From an uncultured Clostridia bacterium (GTDB lineage: Bacteria > Bacillota > Clostridia > Oscillospirales > Ruminococcaceae): a stretch of 64,000 bases of DNA. Within the stretch, counting starts at the first letter, position 1, and each line of letters opens with the position of its first letter. This document shows positions 32,471 through 39,008 of the stretch, piece after piece. The DNA lies in the NCBI GenBank assembly GCA_947625125.1, contig CANQNF010000008.1, positions 1-64,000 on the forward strand. Direction: 5' to 3'. The notes under the pieces are model-generated. The model saw only the letters and a list, made by a program, of their open reading frames with translations, was not told where the DNA came from and made no database searches. Position numbers and translations under genes: made by a program.

Positions 32471-32690
32471 TTTTCGCCCTCCGTTCGGGCGGCAAGCTCG
32501 CAACGGTCCGCACGGCTTTGTATTTCCCGTTTTCCTTTTTTATTGCCATTCCGTAACATTCCGTCAAGATGTTTGCAAGCGCGCATTTATACCCGGTCAC
32601 ATATCCGTAACAAAATTCCGTTGAAGTCGGCTCGCTTGCCAACTTCTCGTATGTCTTTATGATATACTCAACATTTGATGAATTGCACAT
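32460..32690 (-). CDS. Hypothetical small phage protein
   Basis: A 76-residue protein starting MCNSSNVEYIIKTYEKLASEP at the ATG 32690, with GGGGG 7 bases before. The body TEFCYGYVTGYKCALANILTECYGMAIKKENGKYKAV is predicted helix then strand. I do not recognise it. It lies between the HAD group and the PAPS-reductase-like gene, with 12 bases to the latter's stop. Confidence 0.55.
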   Translation of the reverse strand: MCNSSNVEYIIKTYEKLASEPTSTEFCYGYVTGYKCALANILTECYGMAIKKENGKYKAVRTVASLPPERRAKNEQ

Positions 32691-32702
32691 AATCAAGCCC
32701 CC

Positions 32703-33721
32703 TTAATACGGAATCCCGATATAATCAAGGACGTGCGCCATACCAAGCCCGTTTTTATCGGGCTTCCATATTCCTTGTTCGTCATGACAACCGCCGCGCA
32801 AACAATAGTCGTATAATTTGGGGTGCGTCTGCTTCATGCGCTGAAAACGGTTAGGCGATTTATCGCAAGCGATACCAAAGCAACAAAACATACAACCCGT
32901 TCTTTGATAGCCCGTTAATTCAAGCGCGTCGGTTTCGCTGTCAAAAAGCGTCATTTGACAATCGCGTTTAACGATGTCGCCGTATATCGGCGAATACGGT
33001 ATGTCGGTGTCTTTTAAATAATGTAAAACGTCCTGCTCCGTCCAAAAGCTCATTGGATTTGAAACGGGATATTTTGCTTCAAAAGCGTTGCAACCGTTTT
33101 TTAACCAAGTTTTTTGCCGTAATTGGCTTTCCTCTGTCATAGTTGCAAGAATGGGCTTCCGTTTTGTGCGCGAATTGTATGTATGCGCGGGCGATTTTTT
33201 ATAATACTGCAACAATTATCAGATATTGGAAAATCGGCATTGATTAAATATTCGTACTTTTTGAATCTCTTGTTGAATTTGGAGATTGTGCCGTCTGCAT
33301 TGAAGCCCGACAATTGTTTTATCGCCCAATCTTTACCGTGTTGAGCGTAATAAACACTGTGAGCGACATTTTTTCCAAAAATAGGATAGCCATATTTTGA
33401 AATAACGTCTTTGAATGTCATTTTAGGACGCAAAACAATAACGTTTTCTTTCGTCTTAACAAATGCTTTTATTTCGGGATATTCAAGCCCGGTGTCGATA
33501 AAAACGGCGGGTATGTCCGAGCGGACACGGCGCGCAAGGTCGAGCAAAACCGTACTGTCCTTTCCTCCGCTAAAAGAAACGTAAACGTTACCGTTATTTT
33601 TTATGTACCACTCTAAAATTCGCGTTTGCGTCACTTGTATTTTGCGCTCTAAGCTCCAACCTTGCATTTCGCGCAAATCCTCGGTTGTATATTTGTTCGG
33701 GGCGGGTTCTGACATAGGCAA
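32703..33721 (-). pseudogene. PAPS reductase-like PP-loop protein split by a -1 frameshift
   Basis: The two ORFs 33137..33721 and 32703..33215 are the halves of one protein of about 339 residues. The first has the PP-loop SGGKDST (51-57); the second has KPILATMTEESQLRQKTWLKNGCNAFE, FWTEQDVLHYL and a cysteine-rich CMFCCFGIACDK. The break is at A AAA AAT (33194-33200); a -1 shift there gives IIKKSPAHTYNSR, the expected family sequence. This is either loss of one A from a run of seven, or a programmed shift. Similar phage proteins are thought to act on sulfur or nucleic acid modification; substrate unknown. The TTG at 33721 follows AGGAG. Confidence 0.8.
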
Positions 33722-33727
33722 TTATAT

Positions 33728-33997
33728 TCAACTCCTGTTTGGCGATTTTCTGTTTACTGCCCGATTGTGTCCGCGGCGGCGCATACTGTCTAATAATTCT
33801 TCATGCGCGTATACGGCGTTGTACCCTCTCCGCCCGTTGTCGTCAAGCTCTCCCGTGTACCCTCTTGCAAGCTCGCGGTATATCGTGGCAAGATGTACGC
33901 CAATTTCGGCGGCTATGTCGTTAGGCTTTGAGCCTGACGCATAGAGGGCTTCAATTTTCTTTCGGTCTTGAAGCGAAAGATACTTTTTGCAAGTCAT
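33728..33997 (-). CDS. Helix-turn-helix DNA-binding protein
   Basis: An 89-residue protein with LSLQDRKKIEALYASGSKPNDIAAEIGVHLATIYRELARG at residues 7-46, the HTH pattern of IS30-type transposases and small phage regulators. A basic C-terminus (RRRGHNRAVNRKSPNRS) follows. No catalytic domain is present, so it is a regulator or replication accessory protein, not a transposase. It lies 15 bases downstream of the first gene of the right arm. Confidence 0.7.
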   Translation of the reverse strand: MTCKKYLSLQDRKKIEALYASGSKPNDIAAEIGVHLATIYRELARGYTGELDDNGRRGYNAVYAHEELLDSMRRRGHNRAVNRKSPNRS

Positions 33998-34011
33998 TTT
34001 TCAACCCCCCT

Positions 34012-34287
34012 TTATAGCTTTTCTTGATATAAAATATCCCGTCCCGATTCTTTTGCAGTAAATCCAAAGTCTTTGAGCGTCTTTAATCCTCTTTCCAAGC
34101 ACTCAAAGGCACATTTCGCTTCAATAAGCGTGTCAAAAGTGCGCTCGGCTCTGAAGGTCGCGCCGTAACGGTCCCTCGGATATGCCGCAATCGTCCTTTT
34201 GCAATTAAGAAAAGAATAATTGCCGCTCCAATCCTCGATTTGAATTTTTGTGCCGTCCTGCATAGCCGATTTTTTGACAATTTCCAT
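34012..34287 (-). CDS. Hypothetical phage protein, first gene of the right arm
   Basis: A 91-residue protein with no family I know. It begins MEIVKKSAMQDGTKIQIEDWSG and contains TFRAERTFDTLIEAKCAFECLERGLKTL, a likely strand-helix pattern. A GAGGT site lies 8 bases before the ATG. Immediately upstream is a 34-bp perfect palindrome, so its expression is probably controlled there. Confidence 0.6.
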   Translation of the reverse strand: MEIVKKSAMQDGTKIQIEDWSGNYSFLNCKRTIAAYPRDRYGATFRAERTFDTLIEAKCAFECLERGLKTLKDFGFTAKESGRDILYQEKL

Positions 34288-34305
34288 TTCGTTTTACCTC
34301 AATTC

Positions 34306-34339
34306 TTTTGTTTGAGCGGTTGCAACCGCTCAAACAAAA
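34306..34339. repeat. Perfect 34-bp palindrome at the prophage right end
   Basis: The left half is ttttgtttgagcggttg, and the right half is its exact reverse complement. It ends 19 bases before the first prophage gene. There is no T-run beyond it on the minus strand, so it reads as an operator or recombination-related site. GGTTGC/GCAACC words also occur in the adjacent hairpin. Confidence 0.65.
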
Positions 34340-34343
34340 AGCT

Positions 34344-34388
34344 ATAAAAAAATAAGTGCAAGAGGTTTCGCAACCTTTCGCACTTATT
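34344..34388 (-). terminator. Intrinsic terminator shielding the prophage end
   Basis: On the minus strand the stem AATAAGTGC/GCACTTATT, with an inner AGGTT/AACCT stem, is followed by T7. It would stop leftward transcription entering the prophage from the chromosome. No leftward gene precedes it. Confidence 0.6.
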
Positions 34389-34430
34389 GTAATACTTTTT
34401 ATTCTCAATTCTGCCCTCTGTTTGCCCTTG

Positions 34431-34459
34431 ATTTTTCCTCCGCTTTATGGTATTATAAT
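34431..34459 (+). promoter_or_regulatory. Promoter of the DUF896-WYL genes
   Basis: TATAAT at 34454-34459 is clear. The -35 is weak: ATTTTT at 17 bases, or TTGATT at 20 bases. It is followed by GGAGG and the DUF896 start at 34489. Confidence 0.45.
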
Positions 34460-34488
34460 TATATATTGCCCGAAAGGAGGCGGCGGGG

Positions 34489-34686
34489 ATGTCGCCGGAA
34501 AAAATCAAGCGGATAAACTTTTTGGCGAAAAAATCGAAGCTGTCCGGCCTCACGCCCGAGGAAAAGGCCGAGCAGACCGCCCTGAGAAACGAGTACAGGG
34601 CCGAGGTGAGGGCGAGCCTTACGGCGTCGCTGGAAAAAATCGAATTTGTCGACGGCGCAGGACCCGAAAGGAGGCAGGGCTCATGA
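34489..34686 (+). CDS. DUF896 (UPF0291/YnzC) family protein
   Basis: A 65-residue protein beginning MSPEKIKRINFLAKKSKLSGLTPEEKAEQTALRNEY, the DUF896 signature found across Firmicutes (B. subtilis YnzC). It forms a two-helix hairpin. GGAGG precedes the start. Its stop overlaps the WYL gene start (ATGA), so the two are coupled. It is the first chromosomal gene right of the prophage. Its cellular function is not established. Confidence 0.9.
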   Translation: MSPEKIKRINFLAKKSKLSGLTPEEKAEQTALRNEYRAEVRASLTASLEKIEFVDGAGPERRQGS

Positions 34687-35675
34687 GCGAGCCGAGAGTC
34701 AAACAGAAGCAGAAGCTTCTCTATCTTCAGAAAATTCTTTTGCAGGAGACCGACGAAAGCCACAAGCTGACCGGGCCCGAGCTTATCTCGAAGCTTGAGC
34801 TCTGCGGTATCTCTGCCGAGAGAAAGACAATCTACGACGATATCAACGCGCTCATCGACGCGGGTCTCGACGTCTGCATTGAAAAATCCGGGCACTCCAA
34901 CGTCTACTATGTCGGTTCTCGGCTTTTCCAGGAGGAGGAACTGTTCGTTCTGGCAGACGCGGTCGCTTCCTCGAAATTCCTGACAAAAAAGAAGTCGGAC
35001 GAGCTTATTAAGAAGCTTCAGCAGCTGACGAGCCGCTATTGCGCGCAGCACCTTAAAAGGGCTGTCTATGTCGGCAACAGGGCCAAGACCTACAATGAAA
35101 AAATTTATTACACCACCGATAAAATTCACCGGGCATTCTCTAAAAACTGCCAGATAAGTTTTAAATATGTCGAGTATGACATCTCGAAAAACAAGCGCTT
35201 TAAGCACGGCGGCGAGGTCTACACCGTTTCGCCGTATTATCTGATATGGGAGAGCGAATGCTACTATCTTGTATGCTACTGCAACAAGCACGACAAGATA
35301 TGCCGGTATCGGGTAGACAGAATGGCGGAAGTTTCGCTCCTTGACATTAAGCGCCGCGAGCTGAGCGAAGCCGAAGAAAAGCTTGCCAAGAGCGTCCGTT
35401 CGTCGTTTAACATGTACGGCGGCTCCGAGACCTCGGTGGTGCTTGAAATGTCGAATAATTTGATCAACGTCATCATCGACCGCTTCGGCGAAAGCGTGCA
35501 CCCCAACCCGATAAACGGCGACCGCTTCACGGTTCGGGTCGACGTCCAGATAAGCCCGACTTTCTGGGGATGGCTCTTCCAGTTCGGCGGCGACGCCAAG
35601 GTAATAGCGCCCGATTGGGCGGTCGAACAGGCCAAAAAGGAGCTTAAAAAAATACTCAGAGAATACGCGGACTGA
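34683..35675 (+). CDS. WYL-domain transcriptional regulator
   Basis: Start ATG at 34683 has GGAGG at 8 bases; the track's extension to 34356 is non-coding. The 330-residue protein has an N-terminal winged helix (LLYLQKILLQETDESHKLTGPELISKLELCGISAERKTIYDDI, residues 12-54), then a WYL ligand-binding domain around FKYVEYD, YTVSPYYLIWESECYYLVCYC and RYRVDRM (about 150-215), and a WCX-like C-terminal part. Such proteins sense nucleotides or small nucleic acids. It is coupled to DUF896; its targets are unknown. Confidence 0.88.
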   Translation: MSEPRVKQKQKLLYLQKILLQETDESHKLTGPELISKLELCGISAERKTIYDDINALIDAGLDVCIEKSGHSNVYYVGSRLFQEEELFVLADAVASSKFLTKKKSDELIKKLQQLTSRYCAQHLKRAVYVGNRAKTYNEKIYYTTDKIHRAFSKNCQISFKYVEYDISKNKRFKHGGEVYTVSPYYLIWESECYYLVCYCNKHDKICRYRVDRMAEVSLLDIKRRELSEAEEKLAKSVRSSFNMYGGSETSVVLEMSNNLINVIIDRFGESVHPNPINGDRFTVRVDVQISPTFWGWLFQFGGDAKVIAPDWAVEQAKKELKKILREYAD

Positions 35676-35712
35676 TGTCAAAAAACAAAAACCCGATTTT
35701 TAGGAGAGATGT

Positions 35713-35886
35713 ATGAGCGATTACAAAACAGCTCAAAAAAAGGCCCGTATAAAGGCCCTCATGGAGGAAAACCGCCGCCTTGAGGAAAGCCTCGACGGCT
35801 CGGATATTCCCGAGGCGAAAAAGGGCAGGGCCGCCATAATCAAAAACGAAAATCTTATCGAGGAGCTTGAGGAGGATATCAGATGA
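35713..35886 (+). CDS. Small coiled-coil protein
   Basis: This 57-residue ORF, below the track's size cut, begins MSDYKTAQKKARIKALMEENRRLEESLDG at the ATG 35713 behind AGGAGA, and ends EELEEDIR. The heptad-like Leu/Glu/Lys pattern predicts a coiled coil. Its stop overlaps the acetyltransferase start as ATGA, which supports it being real. Function unknown. Confidence 0.65.
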   Translation: MSDYKTAQKKARIKALMEENRRLEESLDGSDIPEAKKGRAAIIKNENLIEELEEDIR

Positions 35887-36494
35887 CCCAGGCCGAGAGA
35901 ATGAAAAAGGGGCTTTTATACCTGCCGCTTGACGAGGAAATATTAAAGGTCCAGCTTGACGCGCAGGAGCTTTTGTACGACTACAACCGCACGCGCCCCC
36001 ACGAGACCGAGAAACGCCGAGAGCTTCTTAAGAAAATGTTCGGGGAGATAGGCGAGAATTGTTACATAGAGCCGCCTCTTTACGCAAATTGGGGCGGGAA
36101 AAACTGCCGATTCGGCTCAAATATTTATGCAAATTACGGCCTGACCCTTGTCGACGACGAGGAAATTTCGGTCGGCGATTACACGATGATAGGTCCCGGC
36201 GTGGTCGTTTCCTCGGCAGGTCATCCGGTCCTGCCGGAGCTTCGCGAAAAGGGCTACCAGTACAACCTCCCGGTCAGGATAGGCCGCAACTGCTGGATAG
36301 GCTCGGGCACGATAATCAACCCGGGCGTGAGCATCGGCGACAACACGGTCATCGGCGCGGGCAGCGTCGTGACAAAGGACATCCCCGCCAACGTCGTCGC
36401 GGTCGGCGCGCCCTGTCGGGTAATGCGGGAGATATCCGAGCGCGACCGGGAATTCTACCGCCCCGGCCGGAGGATAGACTGGGAGGAACTCTGA
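35883..36494 (+). CDS. Maltose O-acetyltransferase-like enzyme (hexapeptide repeats)
   Basis: A 203-residue acetyl-CoA-dependent sugar acetyltransferase. MTQAERMKKGLLYLPLDEEIL and ELLYDYNRTRPHE form the family's N-terminal cap. The left-handed beta helix spans about residues 60-190, with IGPGVVVSSAGHPVL carrying the catalytic histidine and the hexapeptide stretch IGRNCWIGSGTIINPGVSIG then AVGAPCRVMREI. It is coupled to the small coiled-coil gene. Substrate is probably a mono- or disaccharide; the maltose label is by family only. Confidence 0.88.
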   Translation: MTQAERMKKGLLYLPLDEEILKVQLDAQELLYDYNRTRPHETEKRRELLKKMFGEIGENCYIEPPLYANWGGKNCRFGSNIYANYGLTLVDDEEISVGDYTMIGPGVVVSSAGHPVLPELREKGYQYNLPVRIGRNCWIGSGTIINPGVSIGDNTVIGAGSVVTKDIPANVVAVGAPCRVMREISERDREFYRPGRRIDWEEL

Positions 36495-36617
36495 CAGGAA
36501 AAATTTTTCACGTGCAAAAGCCGGGGGAGTTTTCTATCCTCACGGCCGCAAGGCTCCTGCCGAAAGACGCATAAAGTCGAAAATCGTTTTCCCCCCCTAA
36601 AAATTTTCCAAAACCCC

Positions 36618-36645
36618 TTGCATTTTTCAAAAAGTGTGGTATAAT
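36618..36645 (+). promoter_or_regulatory. Promoter of the rimP-nusA operon
   Basis: TTGCAT (36618-36623), 16-base spacer, TATAAT (36640-36645). It precedes a 75-base leader. Confidence 0.65.
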
Positions 36646-36664
36646 ATACTCAATAAGTATCATG

Positions 36665-36696
36665 AAAGGCTGGATGAATGATTCCTGCCTTTTTTG
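36665..36696 (+). terminator. Attenuator-like hairpin in the rimP leader
   Basis: Stem AAAGGC/GCCTTT followed by TTT lies between the promoter and rimP. It could give premature termination relieved or enhanced by NusA, an autoregulation known for nusA operons in other bacteria. The stem is short, so this is tentative. Confidence 0.4.
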
Positions 36697-36719
36697 TTTA
36701 AGACATTAAGGAGGGAAAA

Positions 36720-37211
36720 ATGGCCGAAAGCAAAGCTGTTAAAACCGTGAGGGAGCTCGCTCAGCCTCTCTGCGACGACCTCGGGCTGTTCCTTTGGAAC
36801 GTAAAACTTGAAAAAGAGGGCGCGAACTGGTACCTGCGGGTCTATATCGACAAGGACGGAGGCATTTCCGTCGACGACTGCGAGGCGCTCCACAGGCCCC
36901 TTGACAAGCTTCTTGACGAGTACGACCCGATACCCCAGAGCTACGTCTTTGAGGTGTGCTCGCCGGGACTTGAGAGAAAGCTTGAGCGGCCCGAGCACTT
37001 CGAGGTCTGTATCGGCGACGAGGTAAAGGTCCGCTTCATTCGTCCGAAAGACGGCGTAAAAGAGATCAATGGAATTTTGTCGGGGTATCATGACGGCGAG
37101 ATAACCGTCGCATGCGGCGGCGACGAAAAAAAGATACAGCTCGGCGAGACGGCGTTTGTAAAATTAAACGACGCCGTGGGCTGGGAGAACGATCTTGAAA
37201 GCGAAATATAA
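36720..37211 (+). CDS. rimP: Ribosome maturation factor RimP
   Basis: A 163-residue 30S assembly factor. Features include LAQPLCDDLGLFLWNVKLEKEG, LRVYIDKDGGISVDDCEALHRPLDKLLDE and YVFEVCSPGLERKLERPEHFE (the SPGLxRxL motif, near residues 82-90), then the C-terminal SH3-like domain. AAGGAGGG precedes the ATG. First gene of the nusA-infB operon, its usual place in Firmicutes. Length is typical. Confidence 0.96.
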   Translation: MAESKAVKTVRELAQPLCDDLGLFLWNVKLEKEGANWYLRVYIDKDGGISVDDCEALHRPLDKLLDEYDPIPQSYVFEVCSPGLERKLERPEHFEVCIGDEVKVRFIRPKDGVKEINGILSGYHDGEITVACGGDEKKIQLGETAFVKLNDAVGWENDLESEI

Positions 37212-37249
37212 TGAACATAAATTTTTAAGAATCGAGGTAATCAGGAAAA

Positions 37250-38404
37250 ATGAGCAAGGAAATATTTGAGGCCCTTAAAAGCCTTGAGCAGCAGAACGGC
37301 ATAGACAAGGAAGCGCTTATCGACAAAATCAAGCTCGGCCTTACAAGAGCCATCAAGCACGACTATCCCTACACCGAGAATATCAGGGTAGAGATAAACC
37401 CGGACGAGGAAATTTTCTCGATGGGAATTATCAAGACGGTTGTGGAGGGCGTCCCCGAGGACCCCGACAACGAGATCTCCATCGACGAGGCGCTGACCCA
37501 CGATACTACCGCCCACGTCGGCGGAGTCGTAGAGATCGCTATCGACCCTTTGCATCTTCACAGGGTAGCCGCAAGCTCCGCCAAGCAATCTATTCGTTCC
37601 GACATCAAACAGTACGAGCGCGAGAGGCTTATAGAGCAGTACCGCGACAAGGAGCATGAGCTCGTCATGGCGACGGTCCAGAAAGTAGAACCCGCCACCG
37701 GCAACGCGGTCATCATGATAGACAAGGACGAGATATACTTCCCGAGGGGCGAGCACATCCCCGGCGAATATTTCCGTCCCGGCGACCACATAAAGGTGTA
37801 TGTCATAAGCATCCAGCCCGAGAAAAAGCCCTATGTAAGGGTCTCGAGAGCGCATCAGGACTTCGTCAAGAGGCTTTTGGAGCTTGAAGTCCCCGAGATA
37901 CAGAGCGGCGCCGTCGAGGTAAAGGCGGTGTCCCGCGAGGCGGGTTCAAGAAGCAAGGTCGCGGTATATGCCTCCGACCCGAACGTCGACCCGATAGGGG
38001 CATGCATAGGTCCGAAGCGCGCAAGAATAAACGCCGTTACCCAGGAACTCCACGGCGAAAAGATAGACCTTATTTTATACAGCGAGAACGACGCCGAGTT
38101 TATCGCAAAGGCCCTCGCGCCCGCCGAGGTCAAGCACGTCGACATCACCATAAACGGAGAACAGAAAAACTGCACGGCGGTGGTGCCGGACAATCAGCTG
38201 TCCCTCGCCATAGGCAACAAGGGCCAGAACGCAAAGCTCGCCGCAAGACTCACGAAATTCCGCATAGACATCATCTCCGAGACGGACTATAAGGCCAAAA
38301 AGGCCGAGGCCGGGAGCGCTCCCGAACCCGAACCCGAGACCGAAACCGAGCCGGCGGCTGAGGAGCCCGTGCAGGACGTTTCCGAGGAGGAGACCGCCGA
38401 GTGA
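37250..38404 (+). CDS. nusA: Transcription termination/antitermination factor NusA
   Basis: A 384-residue RNA polymerase-associated factor. The N-terminal domain (EIFEALKSLEQQNGIDKEALIDKIKLGLTRAIKHDY) is followed by an S1 domain (about 135-205) and two KH domains, with DPIGACIGPKRARINAVTQEL and LSLAIGNKGQNAKLAARLTKFRIDI. A Glu/Pro-rich acidic tail (PEPEPETETEPAAEE) ends the protein; it lacks the C-terminal repeats of proteobacterial NusA, as normal for Firmicutes. Coupled to ylxR by a GTGA overlap. Confidence 0.97.
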   Translation: MSKEIFEALKSLEQQNGIDKEALIDKIKLGLTRAIKHDYPYTENIRVEINPDEEIFSMGIIKTVVEGVPEDPDNEISIDEALTHDTTAHVGGVVEIAIDPLHLHRVAASSAKQSIRSDIKQYERERLIEQYRDKEHELVMATVQKVEPATGNAVIMIDKDEIYFPRGEHIPGEYFRPGDHIKVYVISIQPEKKPYVRVSRAHQDFVKRLLELEVPEIQSGAVEVKAVSREAGSRSKVAVYASDPNVDPIGACIGPKRARINAVTQELHGEKIDLILYSENDAEFIAKALAPAEVKHVDITINGEQKNCTAVVPDNQLSLAIGNKGQNAKLAARLTKFRIDIISETDYKAKKAEAGSAPEPEPETETEPAAEEPVQDVSEEETAE

Positions 38405-38679
38405 TAAAACAGCGAAAAGTCCCGATGAGGACCTGCGTAGGCTGCATGGAGTCAAAGCCGAAAAAGGAGTTCATCCGTGTGGTCAGAGCCCCCGACGGAA
38501 CGGCGTCCTTGGACCGCACCGGCAAATCCCCCGGCAGAGGAGCATATCTCTGCCGAAACCCGGAATGCCTGAAAAAAGCGGCCAAGGCGAAAAGACTTGA
38601 AAGAAGCCTTGAGTGCGAGATATCCGAGGAGATATATAAAAAGCTCGAGGAGGAAATGCTTGAGGAGGCGGCGAAATGA
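38401..38679 (+). CDS. ylxR: YlxR family RNA-binding protein (RnpM)
   Basis: A 92-residue protein with the YlxR signature MRTCVGCMESKPKKEFIRVVR and GKSPGRGAYLCRNPECLKKA. It binds RNA and in B. subtilis has been linked to RNase P regulation. Start GTG at 38401 overlaps the nusA stop. The C-terminal helix is acidic (EEIYKKLEEEMLEEAAK). Standard position between nusA and ylxQ. Confidence 0.94.
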   Translation: MIKQRKVPMRTCVGCMESKPKKEFIRVVRAPDGTASLDRTGKSPGRGAYLCRNPECLKKAAKAKRLERSLECEISEEIYKKLEEEMLEEAAK

Positions 38680-38987
38680 GCGCAGTCATGGGAACGCTTT
38701 CGATGTGCCGAAAAGCGGGAAAGCTTATTCTCGGCATGGACGAGGTAAAAAACACCGTCCGAAAAAGGGAAGCAAGACTTGTTTTGCTGACAAGCGACCT
38801 CTCCGAAAAATCCCGGCGCGAGATGGAATTTTTGTGCGGCCGTTTCGGCACGCAGATACTCACCCTGACCGACACGATGCTCGATCTTGCCGACGGCGTG
38901 GGAAAGCGCTGCGGGATACTTTGCGTGACCGACAAGGGGTTTGCCGATTCTATTCGCAAAAAGCTCGGCACGCAGTCAAAAATCTGA
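38676..38987 (+). CDS. ylxQ: YlxQ, L7Ae-like ribosome-associated protein
   Basis: A 103-residue L7Ae/L30e-fold protein: MGTLSMCRKAGKLILGMDEVKNTVRKREARLVLLTSDLSEKS and a C-terminal LADGVGKRCGILCVTDKGFADSI. It likely binds kink-turn RNA. Overlaps the ylxR stop by 4 bases. Normal operon position before infB. Confidence 0.92.
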   Translation: MSAVMGTLSMCRKAGKLILGMDEVKNTVRKREARLVLLTSDLSEKSRREMEFLCGRFGTQILTLTDTMLDLADGVGKRCGILCVTDKGFADSIRKKLGTQSKI

Positions 38988-39008
38988 CATCTGAAAAGGA
39001 GTATGCCT

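Noticed and set aside
33728-33997. IS30-type transposase fragment
   Set aside because: Only the helix-turn-helix is present; there is no DDE domain and no flanking inverted repeats, and the gene has a normal start and context.
29000-34300. Reverse transcriptase or template repeat for the DGR target
   Set aside because: No ORF in this arm has reverse transcriptase motifs, and no stretch matching the VR with adenine-only differences was seen; the end of the 31238-31600 gene differs at other bases too.
34299-35681. 460-aa minus-strand ORF opposite the WYL gene
   Set aside because: It is the antisense shadow of a clear WYL-domain regulator; composition is that of reversed codons and it has no known motifs.
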